A stretch of DNA of 9,645 nucleotides from an uncultured Odoribacter sp. (GTDB taxonomy: Bacteria > Bacteroidota > Bacteroidia > Bacteroidales > Marinifilaceae): contig CAMRAP010000054.1 in assembly GCA_947039985.1 (NCBI GenBank), positions 1-9,645 of the forward strand. The letters are read 5' to 3'. A program made the position numbers and the translations under genes. Under the pieces are notes generated by a model, which had not been told where the DNA came from, did no database searches, and saw only the letters and a list, made by a program, of their open reading frames with translations. Within the stretch, counting starts at the first letter, position 1. Every line of letters starts with the position of its first letter. Below, in pieces: positions 1-7,369 of the stretch.

Positions 1-22
1 TTTTAATATAGATTGTTTTATA

Positions 23-39
23 TGAAATATCACATTTCA
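23..39. repeat. Imperfect 17-bp inverted repeat, possible operator
   Basis: TGAAATAT and ACATTTCA flank a central C at 31, with 7 of 8 arm positions complementary. It lies about 170 bases upstream of the promoter proposed for the efflux operon and could be a binding site for a dimeric regulator, or part of the tail of an upstream gene outside the window. No T-run follows, so it does not look like a terminator. In DNA this AT-rich such a repeat can arise by chance. Confidence 0.2.
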
Positions 40-167
40 AGGTGATGAATGCACAAATCGGAACCATAGGTTAAAAAAAATATAGCACCATAAACTACAT
101 TTATTTTTTATGTCATCACTAAACACTACCATTTAAATCAAACATTAATGAGTCATATTTCTTAATA

Positions 168-180
168 AAACTTTAAGTTT
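168..180. promoter_or_regulatory. Perfect 13-bp palindrome upstream of the efflux promoter, candidate operator
   Basis: AAACTT and AAGTTT form perfect 6-base arms around a single T at 174. The site ends about 30 bases before the proposed -33 element (210-212), where an activator or repressor of the efflux operon could bind. A second, shorter palindrome (ATGAGTCAT, 148-156) lies just upstream. No regulator gene is present in the window, so the assignment rests on position and symmetry alone. Confidence 0.25.
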
Positions 181-209
181 ATTTTTAGACATTTCATCTT
201 ATCTTTTAG

Positions 210-239
210 TTGTAATACCCTTTAATTGCCGTATCTTCG
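210..239 (+). promoter_or_regulatory. Bacteroidota-type promoter of the RND efflux operon
   Basis: TTG at 210-212 is followed by 19 bases and then TATCTTCG at 232-239. The known Bacteroidota primary sigma consensus is TTTG around -33 and TAnnTTTG around -7 with about this spacing, so the match differs mainly at one base of the -7 element (C for T). Transcription would begin near 245, giving a leader of under 20 bases before the ATG at 262. The leader is A-rich with no Shine-Dalgarno sequence, as is common in this phylum. Confidence 0.6.
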
Positions 240-261
240 CATCAAATAAAATAGACCCTAA

Positions 262-1365
262 ATGAAACGTATTTCTCTTATCACTACAACCGTACTTCTA
301 TGTATGGTTTTTTCTATTTCTTGCAAGCAAGAACAACAGCAAGAACAAGCAAGTAACTATAAGTTAATCACTTTAGAAGAAAGCTCACGCTCTTTACAAA
401 CCATCTACTCGGCTTCAATAAAGGGAAGACAAGACATAGAGATCTATCCTCAAGTTTCAGGATATCTGACAGATATTTCCATCATGGAAGGGGCTTCAGT
501 GAAAGAGGGACAAACGCTTTTTGTTATTGACCAAATACCTTATAAGGTGGCATTACAAAGTGCTAAAGCAAATGTTGATATACAGAAAGCAAATGTTGCA
601 ACAGCAAAATTAACTTATCAGAGTAAACAAAATTTATACAAGAAACAGATTATTTCTAAATTTGAGCTTACCTATTCGGAGAATGCTTTAAAAACAGCAA
701 AAGCGCAATTAGCTTTGGCTCAATCGGAAGTGGAAAGAGCAGAAACAAACCTAGCTTTTACAATCATTAAAAGTCCTTCGAATGGTGTTGTTGGTAAAAT
801 ACCTTATCGCAAAGGAGCTTTAGTTTCTCCTGCTCAACAAAAAAATCTAACGATCGTATCTGACAACTCAGATATGTATGTGTATTTCTCCATGACAGAG
901 AATCAAATGCTAGATTTAATGAGTCAATATAAAAGCCTAGATAGTATTATCAAATATATGCCAGAGGTTCGTTTACAATTGAGCAATAAAACAATATACG
1001 ATCAAGATGGTTATGTAGAGAGTATTAGTGGTATTATAGAAGAAAACACAGGAGCAGTGAGTGTGCGTGCTGTATTTCCAAATCAAGCAAAACAGCTGTT
1101 TAGTGGAGGTTCAGGAAACATCATCATGCCTTACGATCGTGAAGGGGTGATCGTAGTTCCTATTGAGGCAACATTCGAAATTCAAAACAAAACTTACGCA
1201 TTTAAGGTGCTTGATGGAAAAGCACAATCAACCATTATTGAAGTCGCTAAAATCAATGACGGAAAAGAATATATTGTAGAAAGTGGATTGAAGCAAGGCG
1301 ATGTAATAATTGCAGAGGGTGCAGGTTTAGTTCGTGAAGGAGCAGTTGTAAATCAAAAGAAATAA
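262..1365 (+). CDS. RND efflux periplasmic adaptor (membrane fusion protein), lipoprotein
   Basis: This is an AcrA/MexE-type adaptor of 367 residues, the usual length, joining the inner-membrane pump to the outer-membrane channel. A signal peptide (1-20) ends in FSIS before Cys21, and a Gln/Glu-rich linker follows, so the mature protein is probably a lipoprotein. The -3 residue of the lipobox is Ser rather than the more common Leu. The two lipoyl (barrel-sandwich) halves are about 59-98 (IYPQVSGYLTDI, then EGASVKEGQTLFVID) and 166-192 (IIKSPSNGVVGKI). Between them lies an alpha-helical hairpin (about 99-165) rich in Ala, Lys and Gln that should contact the channel. Beta-barrel and membrane-proximal domains follow (about 200-360). 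The stop is 6 bases before the pump gene, so the two are co-transcribed. The substrate cannot be told from the sequence. Confidence 0.93.
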   Translation: MKRISLITTTVLLCMVFSISCKQEQQQEQASNYKLITLEESSRSLQTIYSASIKGRQDIEIYPQVSGYLTDISIMEGASVKEGQTLFVIDQIPYKVALQSAKANVDIQKANVATAKLTYQSKQNLYKKQIISKFELTYSENALKTAKAQLALAQSEVERAETNLAFTIIKSPSNGVVGKIPYRKGALVSPAQQKNLTIVSDNSDMYVYFSMTENQMLDLMSQYKSLDSIIKYMPEVRLQLSNKTIYDQDGYVESISGIIEENTGAVSVRAVFPNQAKQLFSGGSGNIIMPYDREGVIVVPIEATFEIQNKTYAFKVLDGKAQSTIIEVAKINDGKEYIVESGLKQGDVIIAEGAGLVREGAVVNQKK

Positions 1366-1371
1366 AAAAAG

Positions 1372-4300
1372 ATGAACGTAAGAACATTTATTGATCGCCC
1401 TATCTTATCCATAGGGATTTCGATATTCATAGTGATATTTGGAGTTATTTCGATACTGACTCTACCCGTAGAAAAATTCCCTGACATAGCCCCCCCCACC
1501 GTTAGTGTGCGAGCAGCATACCCAGGTGCAAGTGCTGATGTCATCCAAAAAAGTATTATTGCCCCCTTGGAAGAGGCTATAAATGGTGTTGAAGATATGC
1601 TTTATATGACTTCATCGGCTAGTAATAGTGGTGAAGCTGAAATTAGTGTTTACTTCAAGCAGGGAACAAATGCCGATATGGCAGCTGTAAACGTACAAAA
1701 TAGAGTGGCTATTGGTTCTGGTACATTACCTGCTGAGGCACTTAAAGGTGGGGTAACAACTCAAAAACAGCAACCTAGTAATCTACGTGCGTTTGCTATT
1801 TTGAGTCCGAATGGAACATACGATCAGAATTTCCTTTCTAACTACCTAGCAATTAACGTAAAACCAGAAATACAGCGTATTCAAGGTGTGGCTTCTGTAT
1901 TAATTTATGGAAGTACTTATAGTATTCGAATTTGGGTGAAGCCTGATGTCATGACTCAGTACAAACTGATTCCAAGCGATATAACAAATATTTTGGCAGA
2001 ACAAAATATCGAAATTGCAACGGGAGCTATGGGTGAAAACTCTGGACAAGTGTTCCAATATACCATGAAGTACACCGGTAGAAAGCAAGAGGTAGCAGAA
2101 TTTGAAAACTTAGTGATTCGCACTCTAGAAGATGGAGAGGTATTGCGTTTAAAAGATGTTGCTGACATTGAATTGGGACAAGATTCATATAACTATTCCA
2201 GTTTGGTAAATAATAGTCCTGGTGTTGTATGTATGGTATATCAAATAGCAGGCTCTAACGCCACTGAAATTAATAATAATATCGATGATCTTTTTGAAGA
2301 AATAGGACAGCGCTTGCCAAAGGATGTGAAGTTGATTACTTTGGAAAACTCAAACGACTTTCTATTCGCTTCTATAAAAGAGGTAATCATATCCTTACTA
2401 CTAGCTATTTTTCTTGTATTCCTGGTTGTTTATTTCTTTCTACAAGATTTTAGAGCAACACTGATACCAACCATCTGTATCATCATCTCATTGATAGGTA
2501 CATTTGCATTTATAAAAGTGGCAGGATTCTCTCTAAATCTACTCACTCTTTTTGCCTTAGTATTGGTTATTGGTACGGTAGTAGATAATGCGATTGTTGT
2601 GGTTGAAGCTGTTCAAGCACGTTTTGACAGTGGTTACAAATCATCATACAAGGCAACGGTGGATGCCATGGAAGGATTGACAGCGGCACTATTTACAACA
2701 ACACTTGTGTTTATGGCCGTATTTATTCCGGTGGCATTTATGGGAGGAACAACGGGTATTTTTTATACTCAATTTGGTTTAACCATGGCAGTTTCCGTAG
2801 GTATATCATTTATCAACTCATTAACATTAAGTCCTGCTTTATGTGCCATCTTGCTAAAAGCAAATCCAGAAGATGGAGCTGGAAGTAAAATTGCACAAAA
2901 GGTACGTACAGCCTACCACACCTCTTACAATGCCATGTTGAAAAAATATACAAAGTGGACGATGGTATTTATTCGTAGAACCTGGTTAGTTTGGTTGACA
3001 CTGATTTTATGTATCGCAGCTTTAGTGTTCTTTATGCAAACCACAAAAACAGGTTTTGTTCCAACGGAGGATACTGGAATGTTTTTTGTAGATGTCAGCA
3101 CCTCTCCAGGTAGTACATTAGATCAAACAAATGAAGTTGTAAACGAAGTATTAGAAGCGATTTGGGATATTCCTAAAGTAGAAAATGTTGCGGATGTGAA
3201 AGGTTTTGGTCTTTTATCAGGAACAAGTGCTAGTGCTGCGATGGTCATCGTAAAACTGGCACCATGGGATGAACGCACAGGAGAAGAGTCTTCTGTAGAC
3301 GCTGCAATGAATCAGGTATATGCAAGAACAGCTCATATTAAATCTGCTAGTATATTTACCTTTGCTCCAGGAATGATTCCAGGCTATGGCGCTGGTGGTG
3401 GTTTTGAATTTCACACGCAAGATAGACAAGGTGGTGATCTTGAAACATTCTTTAATACCACTCAAAACTACCTTGCAAAACTAAATGCACGTCCTGAAAT
3501 AGCATTGGCTTATTCAACCTATAAAATTAGCTACCCACAATACCTCGTTGATGTTGACGCTGCAAAGTGTAAACGAGCAGGAATTTCACCCGTAGAAGTA
3601 CTCTCGGTATTGGGTGGATATTACGGTAGTATTTATGCATCCAATTTCAATCAATATTCAAAAGTGTATCGTGTGATGATTCAAGCAGGTCCTGAACACC
3701 GAAAAGATGAATTATCGCTGAATAATATCTCTGTACGTATTGGTAATGAGATGGCGCCCATTGGTCAATTTATAAGCCTTAAAAAGGTGTATGACCCAGT
3801 GGTCTTGAATCGTTTTAATATGTACAACAGCATCGTTGTCAATGGTCAAGTTGCTGCAGGTTACAGTACAGGTGATGCCATTGCTGCCATTAGAGAAGTG
3901 GCAGCAGAGGAGCTACCACGTGGATACGGTATAGACTTTAGTGGAATCACTCGTGAAGAAGCTAGTGGGGGTAATAATACAGCCATAATTTTTGCGATTT
4001 GTATTCTATTCATTTATGTGATTATGAGTATGCTTTACGAAAGCTATTTCATACCATTAGCAGTGATTCTATCCATCCCATTTGGTTTATTAGGTAGTTT
4101 TATATTTGCACAGATGATGGGATTAGAGAATAATATCTATCTTCAAATTGGACTAATTATGTTGATTGGACTTTTAGCCAAAACAGCGATTCTGCTAACT
4201 GAGTATGCTACACAGTGTCGTTATGCAGGAATGTCGCTAAAAGAATCAGCATTCTTTGCAGCAAAAGTTCGTATGCGTCCTATCCTAATGACAGCTTTAA

Positions 4301-4560
4301 CCATGGTTTTTGGTATGTTACCCTTGATGTTTGCTAGTGGTGTTGGAGCCAATGGTAATAGTACGATTGGTGCAGGAGCAGTGGGAGGAATGTTAGTCGG
4401 TACCCTAGCATTACTATTTATAGTGCCTTCGCTATTTGTTATTTTCCAAGGATTACAAGAAAAAGTGAAGCCTATTGAGTTTGTTGAGTCGACCGATCCA
4501 ATGATTCTTGAAGAGATGAAAGTGATTAAAGAGTATAAAGCGAAAAGGAATAATGCATAA
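1372..4560 (+). CDS. AcrB-type RND multidrug efflux permease (HAE1-like)
   Basis: This is the inner-membrane proton-driven pump of the tripartite exporter. Its 1062 residues are the usual length, and no frameshift is seen. TM1 is at about 10-30, followed by the porter domain with the conserved PPTVSVRAAYPGAS (41-54) and NVQNRV (107-112). TM2-6 lie between about 335 and 500, a second porter half at about 560-865, and the remaining TM segments at about 870-1028. Proton-relay positions: TM4 has VVDNAIVVVEA (403-413), so Asp405 matches AcrB Asp407 while Asn406 stands where AcrB has Asp408. Lys937 in LLAKTAILLTEY matches AcrB Lys940, and Arg969 in MRPILMTAL probably matches Arg971. The length and sequence match multidrug (HAE1) pumps better than metal pumps (HME). 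The start has only an A-rich upstream (AAAAAAG). An 8-C run occupies 1490-1497 (codons 40-42). Confidence 0.95.
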   Translation: MNVRTFIDRPILSIGISIFIVIFGVISILTLPVEKFPDIAPPTVSVRAAYPGASADVIQKSIIAPLEEAINGVEDMLYMTSSASNSGEAEISVYFKQGTNADMAAVNVQNRVAIGSGTLPAEALKGGVTTQKQQPSNLRAFAILSPNGTYDQNFLSNYLAINVKPEIQRIQGVASVLIYGSTYSIRIWVKPDVMTQYKLIPSDITNILAEQNIEIATGAMGENSGQVFQYTMKYTGRKQEVAEFENLVIRTLEDGEVLRLKDVADIELGQDSYNYSSLVNNSPGVVCMVYQIAGSNATEINNNIDDLFEEIGQRLPKDVKLITLENSNDFLFASIKEVIISLLLAIFLVFLVVYFFLQDFRATLIPTICIIISLIGTFAFIKVAGFSLNLLTLFALVLVIGTVVDNAIVVVEAVQARFDSGYKSSYKATVDAMEGLTAALFTTTLVFMAVFIPVAFMGGTTGIFYTQFGLTMAVSVGISFINSLTLSPALCAILLKANPEDGAGSKIAQKVRTAYHTSYNAMLKKYTKWTMVFIRRTWLVWLTLILCIAALVFFMQTTKTGFVPTEDTGMFFVDVSTSPGSTLDQTNEVVNEVLEAIWDIPKVENVADVKGFGLLSGTSASAAMVIVKLAPWDERTGEESSVDAAMNQVYARTAHIKSASIFTFAPGMIPGYGAGGGFEFHTQDRQGGDLETFFNTTQNYLAKLNARPEIALAYSTYKISYPQYLVDVDAAKCKRAGISPVEVLSVLGGYYGSIYASNFNQYSKVYRVMIQAGPEHRKDELSLNNISVRIGNEMAPIGQFISLKKVYDPVVLNRFNMYNSIVVNGQVAAGYSTGDAIAAIREVAAEELPRGYGIDFSGITREEASGGNNTAIIFAICILFIYVIMSMLYESYFIPLAVILSIPFGLLGSFIFAQMMGLENNIYLQIGLIMLIGLLAKTAILLTEYATQCRYAGMSLKESAFFAAKVRMRPILMTALTMVFGMLPLMFASGVGANGNSTIGAGAVGGMLVGTLALLFIVPSLFVIFQGLQEKVKPIEFVESTDPMILEEMKVIKEYKAKRNNA
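1490..1497 (+). repeat. Poly-C tract (8 C) inside the pump gene
   Basis: Eight consecutive C residues span codons 40-42 (Ala-Pro-Pro) of the RND permease. It is the longest G or C homopolymer I see in this AT-rich window. The protein motif is a conserved family motif, but encoding both prolines as CCC departs from the CCA/CCT used for most prolines in this gene. Such tracts are slippage-prone: gain or loss of one C would truncate the pump after about 40 residues plus an out-of-frame tail. Confidence 0.8.
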
Positions 4561-4561
4561 T

Positions 4562-5923
4562 ATGAAGAGAATAGTAACAATAGCAGTTATCACACTAGTA
4601 TTAAATAGCTGTGGTATCTATACAAAATATTCAAGTCCTGAGGAGGTTCAGACAGAAAATTTATGTGGTGCAGAGCTTGAATTAAAAGATTCAAGTGCTG
4701 TGTATATCCCATCGTGGAAAGGAATGTTTTCTGATCCTCTTTTGAATGCCTTAATTGAAAAAGGATTGTCTGCTAATGCAGATTTAGCCATAGCTAGATT
4801 GAATATCGAACAAACAGAAGCGATGCTGACTAGTGCAAAATTGTCCTATCTCCCATCATTTATGCTTTCACCACAAGGAAGTGTAAGTAGTTTTGATGGT
4901 GGAAAGGCATCACAATCATATAGTCTTCCTTTAACAAGCTCTTGGGAAGTGGATGTTTTTGGAAAATTGAGGAATAGCAAAGAGCAAGCGAAAGCTGTTG
5001 TAGAGCAAAGTAAAGAGTATTCGCAAATGGTGCAAATACAACTCATCTCTCATATAGCTAATACTTACTATACCTTGGTGATGTTAGATGAGCAATTGAA
5101 GATTTCAGAAGAGACTGTTTTAAACTTCAAAAAGAGTGTAGATGTAACCCAAAGTTTGAAGGAGGCAGGGATGCAGACAGAGGCAGCTGTACAACAAGCT
5201 ACAGCTACTTATTACGAGGTTCAATTGTCTGTTAAAGAGTTAAAGAGACAGATTCGTAATATGGAAAATGCACTATGCCTGTTGTTGAATGAAACGCCAC
5301 AAAGAATAGAAAGAGCAGTCTTAAAGAATCAAGATCTTTCAGCTGAACTAAGCGATGGTATTTCGCTTGTTGCTTTGTCTAATCGACCTGATGTAAGACA
5401 TGCAGAGCTGGTGTTGAAACAAAGTTTCTATGGCATAAATAGTGCTCGATCAGCTTTTTACCCCTCTTTAGTATTAAGTGGAAGTGCAGGCTGGACAAAT
5501 AATGTAGGTGCCATTATCAATCCGGGTCAGATGCTACTGTCTGCAGTAGGTTCCCTTACTCAACCCCTATTTAATGCAGGTGTAAACCAAACGAATCTGA
5601 AAATAGCTAAATCTACCTACGAACAGTCATTGATTTCCTTTCAATACGCACTACTGAAAGCAGGTAATGAGGTGAATGACGCATTGATTTTATGTCAAAC
5701 TAGTCAAGAAAAAGAGGTGCTAAGGGCTCAACAAGTACAATCGCTTCAACAAGCTGTTGAAATTACACAAGAATTGATGAATAGTGGTTCAGCTATTTAT
5801 TTGGAGGTGTTAATTACTCAAAACACACTCTTGCAGGCTCGATTGTTCCAAGTTTCTGATTGGTTTGAATATATGCAAGGGAAAATTGATCTTTACAAAG
5901 CTTTAGGTGGTGGAGTAGAATAA
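4562..5923 (+). CDS. RND efflux outer-membrane channel, TolC/OprM (NodT) family lipoprotein
   Basis: This is the outer-membrane channel of the tripartite pump. Two ATGs are in frame. The one at 4553 overlaps the pump stop by 8 bases and gives 456 residues; the one at 4562 is one base past the stop and gives 453. I prefer 4562 because MKRIVTIAVITLVL is a typical signal-peptide start and an AAGGA at 4545-4549 sits too close to 4553. The signal peptide ends in LNS-Cys (Cys17 from this start), a good lipobox, as in OprM-type channels. Two repeated outer-membrane efflux domains follow, at about 50-240 and 260-445. Each has the long, Ala/Gln-rich helices of the periplasmic barrel and a beta-strand stretch (around SSWEVDVFGKLRNS and SLTQPLFNAGVN). 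Nothing is missing for the family. The gene is last in the operon and is followed by a terminator. Confidence 0.93.
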   Translation: MKRIVTIAVITLVLNSCGIYTKYSSPEEVQTENLCGAELELKDSSAVYIPSWKGMFSDPLLNALIEKGLSANADLAIARLNIEQTEAMLTSAKLSYLPSFMLSPQGSVSSFDGGKASQSYSLPLTSSWEVDVFGKLRNSKEQAKAVVEQSKEYSQMVQIQLISHIANTYYTLVMLDEQLKISEETVLNFKKSVDVTQSLKEAGMQTEAAVQQATATYYEVQLSVKELKRQIRNMENALCLLLNETPQRIERAVLKNQDLSAELSDGISLVALSNRPDVRHAELVLKQSFYGINSARSAFYPSLVLSGSAGWTNNVGAIINPGQMLLSAVGSLTQPLFNAGVNQTNLKIAKSTYEQSLISFQYALLKAGNEVNDALILCQTSQEKEVLRAQQVQSLQQAVEITQELMNSGSAIYLEVLITQNTLLQARLFQVSDWFEYMQGKIDLYKALGGGVE

Positions 5924-5958
5924 GTTACACTATCTTTTATTGGAGCAATAAACCCAAG

Positions 5959-5991
5959 AAATGAAGTTCCGTTACTGGAGCTTCATTTTTT
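5959..5991 (+). terminator. Rho-independent terminator of the efflux operon
   Basis: A 12-base-pair stem (5959-5970 with 5977-5988) contains one G-T wobble and a 6-base loop GTTACT, and ends in a run of six T (5986-5991). It lies 35 bases after the channel-gene stop. Read on the minus strand the same hairpin is followed only by a broken T stretch, so it may also stop, less efficiently, the converging cbpA-cbpM transcript. Confidence 0.85.
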
Positions 5992-6025
5992 GATACATCC
6001 CAGCTAATCGACCACCTTTTTTCTA

Positions 6026-6331
6026 TCATTGTACCTCATCCCCCTTTTCAAAAACATGCAATTGTTGCCGAAGTTTACAAACTTCATCTTGGAGATTGTG
6101 AATACGATCAAGCATATGGCGGATCGCGTCTATCCCTTCAATATTTATAGAAAGATCATAATATAGGCTAGTATATTTTTTCAAGTCGCAAATCTGATCA
6201 ACCAACAAATATTGTTCACCAGCAATAGTACGAATTTCTATCAGACCTCCTTTTTGCAACAAAACAAGAAAAGTAGGGTCTGAATGACTCCTCTCACAGT
6301 ACTCACTAAAAATAATTAATTCCGTATCCAT
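6026..6331 (-). CDS. cbpM: CbpM-like chaperone modulator (MerR-type helix-turn-helix fold)
   Basis: This 101-residue protein resembles the CbpM family, which in E. coli binds the J-domain of CbpA and blocks its co-chaperone and DNA-binding activities. The C-terminal half fits the family best: a short acidic/hydrophobic stretch (LVDQICDLKKY, 43-53), then GIDAIRHMLDRI (66-77) and a coiled-coil-like tail (HNLQDEVCKLRQQL, 78-91). This matches the E. coli CbpM pattern of GI, a Leu/Met-rich helix, and HLKQEN..LRQRL. The N-terminal half is more diverged. It lies 33 bases downstream of the CbpA-type gene, the same order as E. coli cbpA-cbpM, which supports the call. The gene converges with the efflux operon across about 100 bases. 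A small MerR-like regulator of other function is the main alternative. Confidence 0.75.
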   Translation of the reverse strand: MDTELIIFSEYCERSHSDPTFLVLLQKGGLIEIRTIAGEQYLLVDQICDLKKYTSLYYDLSINIEGIDAIRHMLDRIHNLQDEVCKLRQQLHVFEKGDEVQ

Positions 6332-6364
6332 ACATTGTAAATTTGAGCATTAAATTAATCATGA

Positions 6365-7243
6365 TCAAGATTCTTGCAACTCCTTAAATAGGACTTTCTG
6401 CTTCTCACTTAAGTTCGTTGGTATCTTGATTTTATAGCTTATAAAAAGATCTCCAAACTGATCTTCTTTCTTATAGATAGGAAAGCCTTTCCCCTTTAAA
6501 CGTACTTTTATATCGTTTTGAGTCTCTGGTTTTATAGTTAATTTCACCTTCCCTTGCAAGGTATCTACAATCAACTCACCTCCCAATATAGCCGTATAAA
6601 TATCTAAAGCTACATCCATATAAATATGATCACCTTCACGCTTATATACAGCATCAGGTGCTATAAGAAATGTAATATACAAATCACCTGCACCACCACC
6701 ATTTTGTCCTTCTCCTCCTTGTCCTTTCAATCTTATCGACAGTCCATTATAAACACCTTTGGGGACAGTGATCCGTAGCTTCTTTCCATTAGCATTCAAT
6801 ACCTGTTTATGCTCCACCAAAGCATCTCTTAAAGAAACATGCAATTCAGTAGTGTAGTCTTGTCCTTTAAAATCTCTTGCTCGCCCCTGCCCTCCTCTAT
6901 TAGAACCAAAGAAACTTTCAAAAAAATCAGAATAATCTCCACCACCTCCACTAAATCCATCAAAATTAGCCCCGTGTCCCTGCTGGCTTCTTTGCTTTTG
7001 AGCATCCATTTGGTCTGCATGCTTCCAATTCTCACCGTAAGCATCAAATTTTTTACGCTTTTCAGGATCACTCAGCACTTCATTTGCCTCGTTAATCTCT
7101 TGAAATTTGTGCTTAGCAGTGTCATCATTAGGATTCAAATCTGGATGATATTTTCGAGCTAATTTTTTAAAAGCTTTTTTAATATCAGCCTGCGATGCAG
7201 ATTTATTTACTCCCAATATGTTGTAATAGTCAATATAAGCCAT
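6365..7243 (-). CDS. cbpA: CbpA-type DnaJ co-chaperone (class II, no zinc finger)
   Basis: This 292-residue Hsp40 protein stimulates the DnaK ATPase and delivers unfolded clients; E. coli CbpA also binds curved DNA. The J-domain spans about 4-69, with YYNILGV, a basic helix II, the essential HPD at 33-35, and the FQEINEANEVLSDPEKR helix III region. A Gly/Phe-rich linker (about 88-128) contains GFSGGGG and FFESFFGS. Two C-terminal beta domains follow: domain I at about 129-205 with RLKGQGGEG and GDLYI, and domain II at about 207-285 with GGELIVDTLQG and KGKGFP. The CxxCxGxG zinc-finger repeats of true DnaJ are absent; the protein has no cysteine at all. Length and layout match CbpA (about 300 residues). 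The gene is first in a pair with cbpM and lies 73 bases beyond the pgi terminator, so it should have its own promoter, though I see no convincing one. Confidence 0.92.
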   Translation of the reverse strand: MAYIDYYNILGVNKSASQADIKKAFKKLARKYHPDLNPNDDTAKHKFQEINEANEVLSDPEKRKKFDAYGENWKHADQMDAQKQRSQQGHGANFDGFSGGGGDYSDFFESFFGSNRGGQGRARDFKGQDYTTELHVSLRDALVEHKQVLNANGKKLRITVPKGVYNGLSIRLKGQGGEGQNGGGAGDLYITFLIAPDAVYKREGDHIYMDVALDIYTAILGGELIVDTLQGKVKLTIKPETQNDIKVRLKGKGFPIYKKEDQFGDLFISYKIKIPTNLSEKQKVLFKELQES

Positions 7244-7315
7244 AATAGTATATTTGTCTTCTATACTTACGACTAGAAATGAAAAAGGTACAAGAAATTA
7301 GTTTTAAATAAGATT

Positions 7316-7346
7316 AAAAAAAGGCTGTATCATTGAAGATACAGCC
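7316..7346 (-). terminator. Rho-independent terminator of pgi
   Basis: On the minus strand GGCTGTATC (7346-7338) pairs perfectly with GATACAGCC (7331-7323) across a 6-base loop. A run of seven T (7322-7316) follows immediately. It starts about 24 bases after the pgi stop and separates pgi from the downstream cbpA-cbpM pair. Confidence 0.9.
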
Positions 7347-7369
7347 CTTTAAACTTTATAAGTTGAAAA

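Noticed and set aside
4221..4580. A 119-codon open frame on the minus strand
   Set aside because: It lies fully antisense to the conserved 3' end of the RND pump and the start of the channel gene, with a low-complexity, unrecognisable product; it is a shadow of the real coding frame.
262..5923. The efflux operon as a novel export system
   Set aside because: All three parts have normal lengths, domains and order for a tripartite RND exporter; nothing beyond the TM4 variant and the C tract sets it apart.
6839..7162. A 107-codon open frame on the plus strand
   Set aside because: It is antisense to the J-domain and Gly/Phe-rich linker of the CbpA gene; the product is Ser/Ile/Leu-rich without any family motif.
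7244..7315. Possible promoter for cbpA-cbpM (minus-strand TACCTTTT)
   Set aside because: It resembles the -7 element, but no TTG lies at the expected distance upstream.
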